A DNA stretch of 48,168 bases from Lentisphaeria bacterium (lineage in GTDB: Bacteria; Verrucomicrobiota; Lentisphaeria; Victivallales; UBA1829), in contig JAFZZR010000193.1 of NCBI GenBank assembly GCA_017615635.1, forward strand, positions 1 through 48,168, in the 5' to 3' direction. A program made the position numbers and the translations under genes. The stretch's first letter is position 1, and every line of letters begins with the position of its first letter. Below the pieces are notes generated by a model, which worked only from the letters and a program-made list of their open reading frames with translations, was not told where the DNA came from and ran no database searches. Positions 15,247 to 24,020 of this stretch are shown here, piece by piece.

Positions 15247-17358
15247 TTACGCGGTCATGGCTTCGTTTGCCCGTGCCTGATCCAGATAGGCGTCCTGCTC
15301 CGCGGTGCTGAGATTGTTCCAGAGCACGTTCCAGCCGCAGACCCGTATCTGGAGATCCGGGTACTTCTCCGGATGAGCCTTCGCCTCTTCCAGGCGGCGG
15401 ACATCGAAAATATTGAAATGGATGGCGTGTCCGTAATTCCGGATGTAGGTCATGACAAGCGCCCGCATGGCGGCCAATCCGTCTTCGCCGCCGACCGCCG
15501 ACGGAGTCAGCGTCACGTCCACCGGGAAATCCGCGGCGAACTCCGAACTGTCCAGAGAAAGCACCGATTGTATGAGTGCGGTGGCTCCGTTCCGGCAGCG
15601 TCCCGACTGGGGCGAGATGTTTTTGGAATACTCTTCTCCTTTGTGACGGCCTTCCGGAGTCGCCTCCAGTTTCCAGCCGCTGAAGAGGAACGCATTGGAC
15701 GCATGAAGGGCGGTGGTGTAAAAGCCGCCGCGCGAGTTCTTTCGTCCGTTGATCCGACTGGTGAACATGGCAAGGAGCCGTGCGGTCATGGCATCCGCTT
15801 CGGGATTGTGGTTCCCGAATTTGCATGGATCGTTCAGAATATCCTTGTGCAGAGCCTCGAATCCCTGCCAGTCGGAATCCAGCGCATTCAGAAGTTCCGG
15901 AATGGTGACGCGCTTCTTCTCGAAGACGAATCTCCGGATGGCGCAGAGGGAATCGGCGGCGGTGGCCGGTCCCGCGAGCCAGATGTTCGTGTGTGCATGG
16001 ACCGGAGCCTTCGCATATCCGTCGACTCCCAGTTCCAGAGCCCGCGCGGAAACGCCGGAAAGCATGAGGACCGGATTGTAGAAATCCAGCATGGATTCCA
16101 GCCGGTCGATGACGGGGAAGAGTTTTCTGCAAAGCTCGTCGATCTTATTTTCCAGCGCCCGCAGGAAAGCCTCGAAGTCGGGCGCATCCGGATTGGCCCG
16201 CAGAACATCGTTGACGATCTTCGGCAGAACGAACCGGACAGGCGCGGTTTCGACGGCGTTTTCGCAGGTGTATTCATAGCAGCCCTTGATGACGGCCGTC
16301 CGGGCTTCCTCTTCCGTATATCCGGCCTTGCGCATGGTGCGCATGATGCACGGTTCGCCGACGAAGACCAGGCTGTTGTGATTGCGGCGGATCATATCCA
16401 GCACCTTGTTCAGGAAGGGAATCGGCGTATTGTTGTTGACCTTGATATGAACTTTCGGATCATAGAGCCCCAGTTTGTCATACTCATCCAGAATGAGGAA
16501 CGAGAGTTCGTTCACGGCGCTTGATCCGTCCGGATTGGTGCCTCCCAGGTAGAAGGGATGGCCCCAGTAGTAGTGCATAGCCTGAATTTTGCCCATGTAA
16601 TTGCGGAGCAGGGCGCGGAACGATTCTTCGCCGGTTCCCTTTGCCTTGTCTTTCAGGTAGTATGGATACAGCAGCTGATCCCAGTTGCCGAAGCTGCGGG
16701 TCTGGAGACAGTCCGCGTATTCCGAAAACTGATAGTAGCACCAGATTTGCAGAAGCGCCTCATGAAAAGTTTCTGCCCGGCCTTCGATCAGATGTCGGAT
16801 GGCGGCAAGGATTTCCGGCTTCGCTCCGGTTTCTTCCTCGCACCGGAGGAGCCGTTTCATGCAGCGGAGGATGGCTTCATAGGTGCGGATCGTGGACTGG
16901 AAGAACTGCCGCTTTTCCTCCGATTCGTCATGCTTTCCGAAATAGATTTTTTCTGCCTGTTTTGCCCGTGCGAGAATGCCGGAAAATCCAAGTTCCAGAA
17001 TACAGCGCCAGTCGGGCACGCTGTGGGCGTAGTCCGCCCAGAGATTGAGAAACTCGCCGGGGGTAAAATCGTCCGGAAGATCGATCTCCTTCTCTCGTGA
17101 GATCCGCCTCAGACTGATATGTTTTTCGAACGGCTTGCTTCCCCAGAGTCCGAAGGAGGGGAAAAGATCGTCCGGAGCGGAGCCGACCCGCATATTGTCG
17201 AGCAGGTACTCGAAGACCGCCATCTTCAGCATGCGCGGCGGCAGATCTTTTTTCTCCTCCATGATCGCGCAGACGCCCCGATCCAGTTCCTCGACGGATT
17301 TCCCTGTCTCCGGCATACCCGGCGACTGAAAATCGGCTTCGTATTTTCTCATATCCAT
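15247..17358 (-). CDS. Glycyl radical enzyme, pyruvate formate-lyase-like, unknown substrate
   Basis: 703 residues from the ATG at 17358, which has a GGGAGG site; the longer open frame runs through the araC gene and is not real. The C-terminal radical loop is LQIRVCGWNVLWNNLSTAEQ with the radical Gly at residue 675, 28 residues from the end as in the family; the usual Tyr after Gly is Trp. Cys360 in IKGCYEYTC is the likely thiyl residue (family GCxE or CC), and Cys365 is close. The reaction type is radical C-C or C-O bond cleavage under anoxia. An activating radical-SAM enzyme is required by all known members but is not encoded nearby. A divergent AraC sensor suggests substrate induction. Confidence 0.85.
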   Translation of the reverse strand: MDMRKYEADFQSPGMPETGKSVEELDRGVCAIMEEKKDLPPRMLKMAVFEYLLDNMRVGSAPDDLFPSFGLWGSKPFEKHISLRRISREKEIDLPDDFTPGEFLNLWADYAHSVPDWRCILELGFSGILARAKQAEKIYFGKHDESEEKRQFFQSTIRTYEAILRCMKRLLRCEEETGAKPEILAAIRHLIEGRAETFHEALLQIWCYYQFSEYADCLQTRSFGNWDQLLYPYYLKDKAKGTGEESFRALLRNYMGKIQAMHYYWGHPFYLGGTNPDGSSAVNELSFLILDEYDKLGLYDPKVHIKVNNNTPIPFLNKVLDMIRRNHNSLVFVGEPCIMRTMRKAGYTEEEARTAVIKGCYEYTCENAVETAPVRFVLPKIVNDVLRANPDAPDFEAFLRALENKIDELCRKLFPVIDRLESMLDFYNPVLMLSGVSARALELGVDGYAKAPVHAHTNIWLAGPATAADSLCAIRRFVFEKKRVTIPELLNALDSDWQGFEALHKDILNDPCKFGNHNPEADAMTARLLAMFTSRINGRKNSRGGFYTTALHASNAFLFSGWKLEATPEGRHKGEEYSKNISPQSGRCRNGATALIQSVLSLDSSEFAADFPVDVTLTPSAVGGEDGLAAMRALVMTYIRNYGHAIHFNIFDVRRLEEAKAHPEKYPDLQIRVCGWNVLWNNLSTAEQDAYLDQARANEAMTA

Positions 17359-17395
17359 GATCTGCCTCCCGGCTGGTTGGTTTATCTTTGCTCTT

Positions 17396-17424
17396 ACCAT
17401 ACGCCGGCAGTCCCTTTTCCGCAA
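17396..17424 (-). promoter_or_regulatory. Promoter of the glycyl radical enzyme gene
   Basis: Minus strand: TTGCGG, 17 bp, TATGGT, 37 bp before the start codon. Confidence 0.55.
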
Positions 17425-17466
17425 TGGCCGGAAGAAGTAAAAAATATCATTTCTTGCGGATTTCTG

Positions 17467-17494
17467 TTGATTTTTTCCATTTTTTGTGTAAATT
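17467..17494 (+). promoter_or_regulatory. Candidate promoter of the araC-type gene
   Basis: TTGATT, 16 bp, TAAATT, followed by a CGGAGGA ribosome-binding site and ATG at 17527. Confidence 0.45.
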
Positions 17495-17526
17495 AACGGA
17501 AAACGGAATTGCCGGAGGATGCATCC

Positions 17527-18390
17527 ATGGCTTTTACTCATTTTGCCGATCTCGATCTGCTGGCCTTCTCCCGGGAGGTGGAACTCTCTTTCGTCAATTT
17601 CTATCTCGGATTCAGCTGTACCGACAGCCGGAGCCGCCATCCGCACGCACGGTTGATTTTTTTCTTCCAGGCGGATGGAACGGCTTTTTTCGAGGACGGC
17701 ACGCGCCGAATTCCGCTCCATGCCGGCGACTGGGTCCTGATCCCGCCCTTTGTGGAGGTCCGCCACTGCCTGAACGATTCGTCGCCGCATCTTTCTCTGC
17801 ACTTCACGCTGCTGGCGTGCGGAGGATTCGACATGCTGTCGGGAAAACAGGAAATCCTCTTCGGAAACGATCGGGCCATGACGGATGAGATCCAGCGGGA
17901 GATCCGGAAAAACGACCGTGCGGCGCTTCTGATGCTCTTCCGGGAGGTTTGCTGGAAATGTCTGCGCCGTACCGGACACGAGTTTCCCGTGTTCAGCCGT
18001 CTTCCCTTGCTCTGGTCCGATCCGGAGTCCGTCCGCCTGTTCCGGCTTTTGACCGACAACGCAGCGCCCGGACTCACCATGCAGAAATTTTCCCGCATCG
18101 CCGGTATCCCGAAAGATGCTCTCATCAAGAAACTGACTGCCGCGATCGGCATTCCACCCGGCCGCGTGATCGACCGGATCCTGGTTCTGCGGGCCATCCG
18201 TCTTCTTACGAAAGACCACCTTTCCGTCAAGGAGACCGCGTATGCTCTGGAGTTTCGCGATCCCTATGGCTTTTCCCGGTTTTTCCGGAGAATGACGGGC
18301 GCGCCTCCCGCCCGGTACCGCCGCCGGTTCGAAAAGAATCCGCCTGACGCGGAACACCTGATTTCCCTTTTGGAATGGGGACGACACTGA
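17527..18390 (+). CDS. AraC-family transcriptional regulator
   Basis: 287 residues from the ATG at 17527, nine bases after GGAGG. The N-terminal half is a cupin sensor (HPHARLIFFFQADGTAFFED, then LHAGDWVLIPPFVEVRHCL). The C-terminal hundred residues hold two HTH motifs: LTMQKFSRIAGIPKDALIKK and the second ending in VKETAYALEFRDPYGFSRFF, then RRMTGAPPARYRRR, the classic AraC end. The first HTH is less canonical. It is divergent from the glycyl radical enzyme and likely activates it in response to a small ligand, probably a sugar. Confidence 0.9.
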   Translation: MAFTHFADLDLLAFSREVELSFVNFYLGFSCTDSRSRHPHARLIFFFQADGTAFFEDGTRRIPLHAGDWVLIPPFVEVRHCLNDSSPHLSLHFTLLACGGFDMLSGKQEILFGNDRAMTDEIQREIRKNDRAALLMLFREVCWKCLRRTGHEFPVFSRLPLLWSDPESVRLFRLLTDNAAPGLTMQKFSRIAGIPKDALIKKLTAAIGIPPGRVIDRILVLRAIRLLTKDHLSVKETAYALEFRDPYGFSRFFRRMTGAPPARYRRRFEKNPPDAEHLISLLEWGRH

Positions 18391-18441
18391 CGAAACGGGG
18401 CGCCTCCGAGGGATCCGCCGGAAGAAAAAACGGGAAAAAAC

Positions 18442-18469
18442 TTGAAAAACGGGATATCCGGTGTAGTTT
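18442..18469 (+). promoter_or_regulatory. Candidate glmS promoter
   Basis: TTGAAA, 16 bp, TAGTTT with a TG before the -10 box. The -10 match is modest. Confidence 0.4.
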
Positions 18470-18476
18470 AAAACAC

Positions 18477-18490
18477 GTGCAATTTTGCAC
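18477..18490. promoter_or_regulatory. 14-bp perfect palindrome upstream of glmS
   Basis: GTGCAA-TT-TTGCAC is a perfect inverted repeat just downstream of the candidate -10 box and 55 bp before glmS. Position and form suit a repressor operator for amino-sugar control. Confidence 0.5.
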
Positions 18491-18544
18491 ATTCTTCAGA
18501 ATTACTCTCTCAAACGGAACCCATGATCAAGGAGAAGAGCCGGA

Positions 18545-20371
18545 ATGTGCGGAATCGCAGGCTGTATCGGATCCCCCGACGCGGGGAAGATTCTCATCGA
18601 CGCGCTGAAACGCCTGGAGTACCGCGGATATGACTCCGCGGGCATCACCCTGGGCGGAAAGAAACTTCATACGGTCAAAACCGCGGGCAAGGTCGCGGCG
18701 CTGGAGGCGAAACTTCTGTCGTCCGGATACAAGGGCACCCGCGGAATCGCCCATACCCGCTGGGCGACGCACGGAATTCCTTCGGAGGCGAATGCGCATC
18801 CCCATCTTACGGAAGACGGGACCATTTCGGTTGTGCACAACGGAATCATCGAAAATCATCAGCAGCTTCGTGCCGAGCTGGAGAAAAAGGGGCATGTCTT
18901 CCGTTCGGAAACGGACAGCGAAGTGATCCCGCATCTGCTGGAGGAGTCCGGGGAATCGGATCCGCTGGCGGCGGCGCTGTATGCGTTCGGCCGCTTGAAG
19001 GGAAGTTTCGCCTCGGCGGTGCTCTTCGAGAAATATCCGGATCAGATGATCTGCGCGTGTCACGGAAGCCCCCTCGTCCTGGGACTGGGCGACGGCATGA
19101 ATCTGGCCGCCAGCGACATGCTGGCGCTGGCACCGTACGTCAGCCGGATCGTCGTGCTTCACGACGGTGAGGCGGCCCGTATCACGGCGAACTCGGCGGA
19201 ACTTTTTACGATCAGCGGGGCGAAATCGATCCAGCTTCGCGAAGAGCCCGTGCCAGGCGAGGCGCGGAATGCGGACAAGAACGGCTACGAACACTTCATG
19301 CTGAAAGAGATCATGGAGCAGCCCGAAGCCCTGGAACATGCCTTCGCCGGACGGATGAACGGTGACCGCGGCGTTCCCACCTTCCCGGAATTCGGTCTTT
19401 CTCCCCGGGAAACGGCCCGCATCTCCCGGATCGTGACGGCGGCGTGCGGCAGCAGCATGCACGCGGGCCTGACAGGACAATACTACTTTGAGGATATCGC
19501 AGGGATCGCGGCCTCGGTGGAGCAGGCCGCGGAGTTCCGGTACCGGAATCCGATCCTGGAGCCGGATACGCTGGTCCTGGCTGTTTCGCAGTCCGGCGAG
19601 ACGGCCGATACCATTGCCGCGGTCCGCGAGGCGGTGGCGAAGGGCGCGTACACGGTGGGGGTCTGCAATGTGCCGGATTCCACCATCGCACGGGAGAGCG
19701 ACTGCCGGATCTATCTTCATGCAGGGCCGGAGCAGAGTGTGGCTTCCACGAAGGCGTTCACCAGTCAGGTGACGACGCTTCTTCTTTTCTCGCTGTTCCT
19801 CGGACGGAACCGGAGGCTTTCCCGGGACGACGGTCTGGCGCTGATGCGGGAGGCGGAACGGATCCCGGATCTGGTCCGCGAGGTGCTGAAGCATGCCGAC
19901 GAGATCCGCGATCTTGCGCGGAAATATGCGTGGGCGGAAGACCTGTTCTATATCGGACGCGGCTGTCTCTATCCGGCGGCGCTGGAAGGCGCGCTGAAGC
20001 TCAAGGAGATCAGCTATGTGCATGCGGAAGGATGTCATTCCGCCGAACTGAAGCACGGTCCCATCGCCCTTCTGGACGAAAAGGTCCCCGTGATCGCGCT
20101 GGCCAACCGGATCCCCGGACAGGAGAAAATGCTGGGCAACATCCGCGAATGTCTTGCGCGGAATGCCCCGGTGATCGCCGTCGTCTCCGGCAACGATACT
20201 TGCCTGGATTCCTTCGGGGTGGACCTGATCCGCGTTCCGGAGTCCAGCCGCTTCACGGCGCCGGTGTCAACGGTAGTCGCGCTTCAGCTCTTTGCGTACT
20301 ACTTTGCCTGTGAACGCGGATGCGCCATCGATCAGCCGCGCAATCTGGCGAAGAGCGTGACGGTGGAGTAA
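18545..20371 (+). CDS. glmS: Glutamine-fructose-6-phosphate aminotransferase (isomerizing)
   Basis: 608 residues, full length. It makes glucosamine-6-phosphate from fructose-6-phosphate and glutamine, the first step toward UDP-GlcNAc for wall and LPS. The mature N-terminal nucleophile is Cys2 (MCGIAGCIG). Further landmarks are RLEYRGYDSAGI and HTRWATHG (glutaminase), two SIS domains with AACGSSMHAG, VSQSGETADT and SVASTKAFTSQ, and the C-terminal RNLAKSVTVE. An AAGGAG site precedes the start. No glmS ribozyme was recognised upstream; a 14-bp palindrome there points to protein control instead. A strong hairpin follows the stop. Confidence 0.97.
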   Translation: MCGIAGCIGSPDAGKILIDALKRLEYRGYDSAGITLGGKKLHTVKTAGKVAALEAKLLSSGYKGTRGIAHTRWATHGIPSEANAHPHLTEDGTISVVHNGIIENHQQLRAELEKKGHVFRSETDSEVIPHLLEESGESDPLAAALYAFGRLKGSFASAVLFEKYPDQMICACHGSPLVLGLGDGMNLAASDMLALAPYVSRIVVLHDGEAARITANSAELFTISGAKSIQLREEPVPGEARNADKNGYEHFMLKEIMEQPEALEHAFAGRMNGDRGVPTFPEFGLSPRETARISRIVTAACGSSMHAGLTGQYYFEDIAGIAASVEQAAEFRYRNPILEPDTLVLAVSQSGETADTIAAVREAVAKGAYTVGVCNVPDSTIARESDCRIYLHAGPEQSVASTKAFTSQVTTLLLFSLFLGRNRRLSRDDGLALMREAERIPDLVREVLKHADEIRDLARKYAWAEDLFYIGRGCLYPAALEGALKLKEISYVHAEGCHSAELKHGPIALLDEKVPVIALANRIPGQEKMLGNIRECLARNAPVIAVVSGNDTCLDSFGVDLIRVPESSRFTAPVSTVVALQLFAYYFACERGCAIDQPRNLAKSVTVE

Positions 20372-20373
20372 GT

Positions 20374-20398
20374 CCGGGCGCATTTTGTTTGCGCCCGG
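20374..20398 (+). terminator. Probable glmS terminator hairpin
   Basis: CCGGGCGCA and TGCGCCCGG pair perfectly over 9 bp with a 7-base loop, directly after the stop codon. The T-run (20410-20414) is displaced by about 11 bases, so termination may be imperfect. Confidence 0.6.
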
Positions 20399-20478
20399 GC
20401 CGGCCCGTGTTTTTGCCCGGAATCCTTTTCGATCCGCTTTTTGTTCCCGAAAAAAGCGGGGAAAGAGCGAAAAAAGGA

Positions 20479-20506
20479 TTGCATTTTCCTCTCCGACCAG
20501 TATATT
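20479..20506 (+). promoter_or_regulatory. Promoter of the glycyl-tRNA synthetase gene
   Basis: TTGCAT, 16 bp, TATATT. The same two hexamers occur before the type I secretion locus. Confidence 0.6.
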
Positions 20507-20556
20507 ACGTGTTGTGAAAGAGCACAGACAAAACATATACCAGCAGGAGTCAGGTA

Positions 20557-21891
20557 ATGGATATCAACACGGAAGGCGAGCTTATGGAGAAGATCGTGAC
20601 GCTGTGCAAGCGCCGCGGTTTCATTTTCCAGAGCTCTGAAATTTACGGCGGGTTCAACGGTTTCTGGGACTACGGCCCGTACGGTTCCATGCTGAAAAAG
20701 GCGGTCGAAGCCCTTTGGTGGAACGAAATGGTGGAGACCCGGAACAACGTGGTCGGACTTGATTCCACCATCATTTGCCACCCGAAAACCTGGAAGGCCT
20801 CCGGGCATGTGGACCGGTTCGGCGATATCATGTGCGACTGCCGGGACTGCAAGACCCGTTTCCGCGTGGATCAGATGCCGGATCCCACCACCTGCAGCAA
20901 CTGCGGATCGAAAAATCTGACGCCGCCGCGTGAATTCAATCTGATGATGAAGACGTACGTGGGCCCCGTTTTCGACGAAGAGCATATTGCCTATCTCCGT
21001 GCGGAAAGCTGTCAGCCGATTTTCCTGGATTTCAATCTGATCCGGATCGCCACAAGGCAGCAGCTGCCTTTCGGAATTGCACAGATCGGCAAGGCATTCC
21101 GCAATGAGATCACGCCCCGTATGTTCACCTTCCGGTCCCGTGAATTCACGCAGATGGAAATGGAATTCTTCTGCGCGGACGAGGGATCCATGGACTGGTG
21201 GGAATACTGGCGGAAGGAACGCTGGAATTTCTATCGGGAGAAACTCGGATTCCGCGAGGACGAGATCCGGCTGCATCCGCATGACAAGCTGGCGCACTAC
21301 GCCAAGGCTGCGGTGGACATCGAATTCCAGTTCCCCTTCGGTTGGGGCGAGCTGGAAGGGATCCATCACCGCGGAACGTGGGACATGTCGCAGCATCAGC
21401 AGTTCTCGGAGCAGGATCTTACCTACTGGGATCAGCAGAACAACAAGCGTTTCCTGCCTACGGTCATCGAAACTTCCGTGGGCCTTGACCGCATGATCCT
21501 GGCCATCTTCACGCACGCTTACCGCGAGGACAAGGCGCCCACGCAGAAGGAAGGCATGGATGAGGATGTGCGCATCGTCCTCGGATTCCCCGCGAGGATC
21601 GCGCCGGTCCAGGTGGCGGTGCTGCCCCTTTCGAAGAAACTCAACGAACGGGCCGAAGCCCTTCAGCAGGATTTGAGAAGATACTACCGGACCGAGTTCG
21701 ACGTCACGGGCAATATCGGCAAGCGTTACCGCCGGCAGGATGAGATCGGAACTCCGTTCTGCGTGACCGTGGACTTCGAAACGGAAAACGACAACGCCGT
21801 GACGGTTCGCGAACGCGACAGCATGGCCCAGGAACGGGTGTCCGTCACCTCGCTGAAATCGTATTTGGACAACAAGATATTCGGCTGGTGA
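20557..21891 (+). CDS. glyS: Glycyl-tRNA synthetase, single-chain class II type
   Basis: 444 residues. It charges tRNA-Gly; this is the homodimeric type shared with eukaryotes, archaea and some bacteria, not the alpha/beta tetramer. Landmarks are SSEIYGGFNGFWDYGPYG (motif 1 region), a zinc-binding set Cys93, Cys95, Cys98 and Cys113-x2-Cys116, FGIAQIGKAFRNEITPR with FRSREFTQMEMEFF (motif 2), and VIETSVGLDRMILAI (motif 3). The C-terminal anticodon domain starts near PVQVAVLPLSKK. The nearly invariant RPETAQG segment is RAESCQP here (residues 148-154), an unusual change close to the active site. A GGAG site precedes the start. Confidence 0.95.
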   Translation: MDINTEGELMEKIVTLCKRRGFIFQSSEIYGGFNGFWDYGPYGSMLKKAVEALWWNEMVETRNNVVGLDSTIICHPKTWKASGHVDRFGDIMCDCRDCKTRFRVDQMPDPTTCSNCGSKNLTPPREFNLMMKTYVGPVFDEEHIAYLRAESCQPIFLDFNLIRIATRQQLPFGIAQIGKAFRNEITPRMFTFRSREFTQMEMEFFCADEGSMDWWEYWRKERWNFYREKLGFREDEIRLHPHDKLAHYAKAAVDIEFQFPFGWGELEGIHHRGTWDMSQHQQFSEQDLTYWDQQNNKRFLPTVIETSVGLDRMILAIFTHAYREDKAPTQKEGMDEDVRIVLGFPARIAPVQVAVLPLSKKLNERAEALQQDLRRYYRTEFDVTGNIGKRYRRQDEIGTPFCVTVDFETENDNAVTVRERDSMAQERVSVTSLKSYLDNKIFGW

Positions 21892-21929
21892 GAAGCCTGC
21901 CGGAAAGAACAATCATAGGAGACGACATA

Positions 21930-22832
21930 ATGAAAAAACTGCTGGGATTCGCTTTCGGAGCTGCAGTCCTCTGTCTTTTGACAGCCTGCTCCCAGGCCCT
22001 TTACTCGGATGTGAAAACGGAAGAAGTCTTCCGCATGATCCCCTCGGCGGCGCTTCGGGATCATAAGATCAAGACCACGGTGTATGATTACGAGCTTTCC
22101 GGCGAAACGGATTTCACCGGTCTCCGCATCTCCATGAAGGAAGACGGAAAACTCAATCTGCGTTATACCGGCAAGGACGGTCAGGTGACCGAGTTCCGCC
22201 TCAATGGACAGGAAGCCGCGGTGTACGAGCCCGGCAGCGGCGTATTCGAACCGGCGGATCCCGAAGTGACTCTTGCGCTCCGCTTCTTCTACGAGATGAA
22301 CTTCATCGGTCCGGAATACATGGCCAAATACATCTCGCTTGTCAACCGCGTTCCGGAAAAACTGGATGGCGAAGGTCCGCTCTGCTATGAGTTCGAGATC
22401 GTTCCGAAGGAAGATTTCCACCTGAAGAGCATTCATCTCTTCACTGATGCAAAACAGCATTTTGTCCGCCGGATCCTTTACGACCGCAGTCATGTCTCGG
22501 CCGAAGACGAGGATGAGGAGATCACGGTGACCAACTCCTTCCGCGATGTGATGATCCGCGACGGCATTGCCGTCCCCGTGCTCGTGGAAAGCGATTTCCT
22601 CGGGAACAAATATACCATGAAGCTGAAATCGTTCAGCTCGAACATGCCGGTCTCCGACTCGCTTTTCGAGCTCACGAAAGAGGGTTTTGAGAAGTCGGCG
22701 GCCGCGGAGACCGCCAAGAAGCAGGCTCCGATCGTGAAGGCCGGAGAAAAGACGGAGATCAAGTCTGATGCTGCCGCCGAAAAGGCCGAGCCCGAACAGA
22801 AGAGTGAAGCGGCTGACAAGGCCGGTAAATAA
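21930..22832 (+). CDS. Lipoprotein of unknown function
   Basis: 300 residues from the ATG at 21930, which has an AGGAG site. A lipoprotein signal peptide (MKKLLGFAFGAAVLCLLTAC) gives Cys20 as the lipidated residue. The mature part is beta-rich with repeated strands (TTVYDYELSGETDFTG, YEFEIVPKEDFHLKSI, RRILYDRSHVSAEDEDEEI), like LolA/LolB-type or outer-membrane lipoprotein-sorting folds, although I cannot assign it. A Lys/Glu/Ala-rich low-complexity tail ends the protein. It is 38 bp after glyS and 22 bp before a second lipoprotein of similar build; the two are probably co-transcribed and act in the envelope. Confidence 0.8.
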   Translation: MKKLLGFAFGAAVLCLLTACSQALYSDVKTEEVFRMIPSAALRDHKIKTTVYDYELSGETDFTGLRISMKEDGKLNLRYTGKDGQVTEFRLNGQEAAVYEPGSGVFEPADPEVTLALRFFYEMNFIGPEYMAKYISLVNRVPEKLDGEGPLCYEFEIVPKEDFHLKSIHLFTDAKQHFVRRILYDRSHVSAEDEDEEITVTNSFRDVMIRDGIAVPVLVESDFLGNKYTMKLKSFSSNMPVSDSLFELTKEGFEKSAAAETAKKQAPIVKAGEKTEIKSDAAAEKAEPEQKSEAADKAGK

Positions 22833-22854
22833 AATCCACAGGATGGAGAGCCAG

Positions 22855-23913
22855 ATGAAAATTACGATTCGGACAATCGTTCCGGCCGCACTGGCCGGTT
22901 TGCTGGTCGGATGCGCCAGCGAGACGCCGGAAATGTCGATAGACGGACGCCGCAGTCCGGACCCCAGACAGGAGTATCGGGAACGGGCGGATGACTTCAT
23001 TCAGAACTATGTTCCGTCCGAAGATGCACAGCCTGTGGTATATGCGCCGGAAAAACTGGAGGAGTCCAGCTATGCCGCCGATTCCGCCGCGGTGCGCAAA
23101 GTCTATGAAAACGTATGCCTTTTCCTTTCCGCGAAAAAATGGGAATCCTTTTCTGTTGAGTACCGGGAAAACAGCGGCAAGAGCGTTTTCCGTCTGAGCG
23201 CGGAACGGAGCAGCGCGAAACTGCGTCTTGAATCCAAGGATTCGGAGTCGGGAAGTATTCTTTTTGCCGCGGAAGCGGAAATCCCGGTCGTCGTGCAGAT
23301 GCCGGGCAGCATCCCGGCGGAGATGGAGGAAAGTGTTTCCCGCGAGATGAACATGATCTTCCAGTTCCTGATGAATCCGCTCCGTCCCGCCAAATCGGTC
23401 TCTCTGAAAACGCAGCCCATGATCAACGTGGCGTCGAAAAAACTGGAGGACGAGCCCCAGGAATTCCTTATCGGGGACCGTTTCTGCAATCGTCTGGAAA
23501 TCGTGCTCAAGGAACTGTATGGCGGCGGACTGCTGTATCTGTACGTTTCCACCGATGCGAGACATGAGATCCGGAGAATCGATTTCGCCGATCTTGTCCT
23601 GATGACCGGCGATCATGGTCCGTTCTCCCTTTCCTTCCCCTCCTACACGAACCGGGAAGGCCATCCTCTGCCCGAGAAGGCCGTGCTTAACGGCGTGGAA
23701 TACACGCTCTCCGACTTCCAGGTGATCCTGATGCCGGAACCGGAGCCGGAGCCCGCCGCGGAAGAAACCAAGGCCTCCGAAAGCGAGGAAAAGGCAGAGG
23801 ATTCCGAAGCCGAAGCGAGTGAAAGCAAGGAAGAAGAATCTTCCGCCGAGTCCGGGGACGAGAAAAAAACCGAATCCGACGAAGAAGAGGAAGAAGACAA
23901 AGAGGAAGAGTGA
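22855..23913 (+). CDS. Lipoprotein with long acidic C-terminal tail
   Basis: 352 residues from the ATG at 22855, preceded by GGAGAG. The signal peptide (MKITIRTIVPAALAGLLVGC) ends in a lipobox with Cys20. The middle is beta-rich (SVEYRENSGKSVFRLSAERS, RLEIVLKELYGGGLLYLYVS, GPFSLSFPSYTNREG), and the last 60 residues are almost only Glu, Ser, Asp, Ala and Lys. It shares its layout (lipobox, beta domain, charged disordered tail) with the preceding lipoprotein, but sequence identity is not evident. A good terminator follows, so it closes the transcription unit. Function unknown. Confidence 0.8.
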   Translation: MKITIRTIVPAALAGLLVGCASETPEMSIDGRRSPDPRQEYRERADDFIQNYVPSEDAQPVVYAPEKLEESSYAADSAAVRKVYENVCLFLSAKKWESFSVEYRENSGKSVFRLSAERSSAKLRLESKDSESGSILFAAEAEIPVVVQMPGSIPAEMEESVSREMNMIFQFLMNPLRPAKSVSLKTQPMINVASKKLEDEPQEFLIGDRFCNRLEIVLKELYGGGLLYLYVSTDARHEIRRIDFADLVLMTGDHGPFSLSFPSYTNREGHPLPEKAVLNGVEYTLSDFQVILMPEPEPEPAAEETKASESEEKAEDSEAEASESKEEESSAESGDEKKTESDEEEEEDKEEE

Positions 23914-23948
23914 CGTCACCGTACTTATTCCTGCATTCCATCTTTTCA

Positions 23949-23989
23949 GCCGCCGGTCATGATGTGCTGTGAACCGGCGGTTGTTTTTT
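23949..23989 (+). terminator. Rho-independent terminator after the lipoprotein pair
   Basis: CCGCCGGT and ACCGGCGG form an 8-bp GC-rich stem with a 15-base loop, followed by TTGTTTTTT. Confidence 0.85.
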
Positions 23990-24020
23990 ATCACGGATCT
24001 GATCTCCAGGAGAGCATGTT

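Noticed and set aside
17359..18492. N-terminal extension of the glycyl radical enzyme to over 1000 residues
   Set aside because: The extension crosses the divergent araC gene and its promoter; the ATG at 17358 has a GGGAGG site and gives the normal family length.
18391..18544. glmS ribozyme upstream of glmS
   Set aside because: The region is short and I could not find the ribozyme's conserved core; only a protein-operator-like palindrome is visible.
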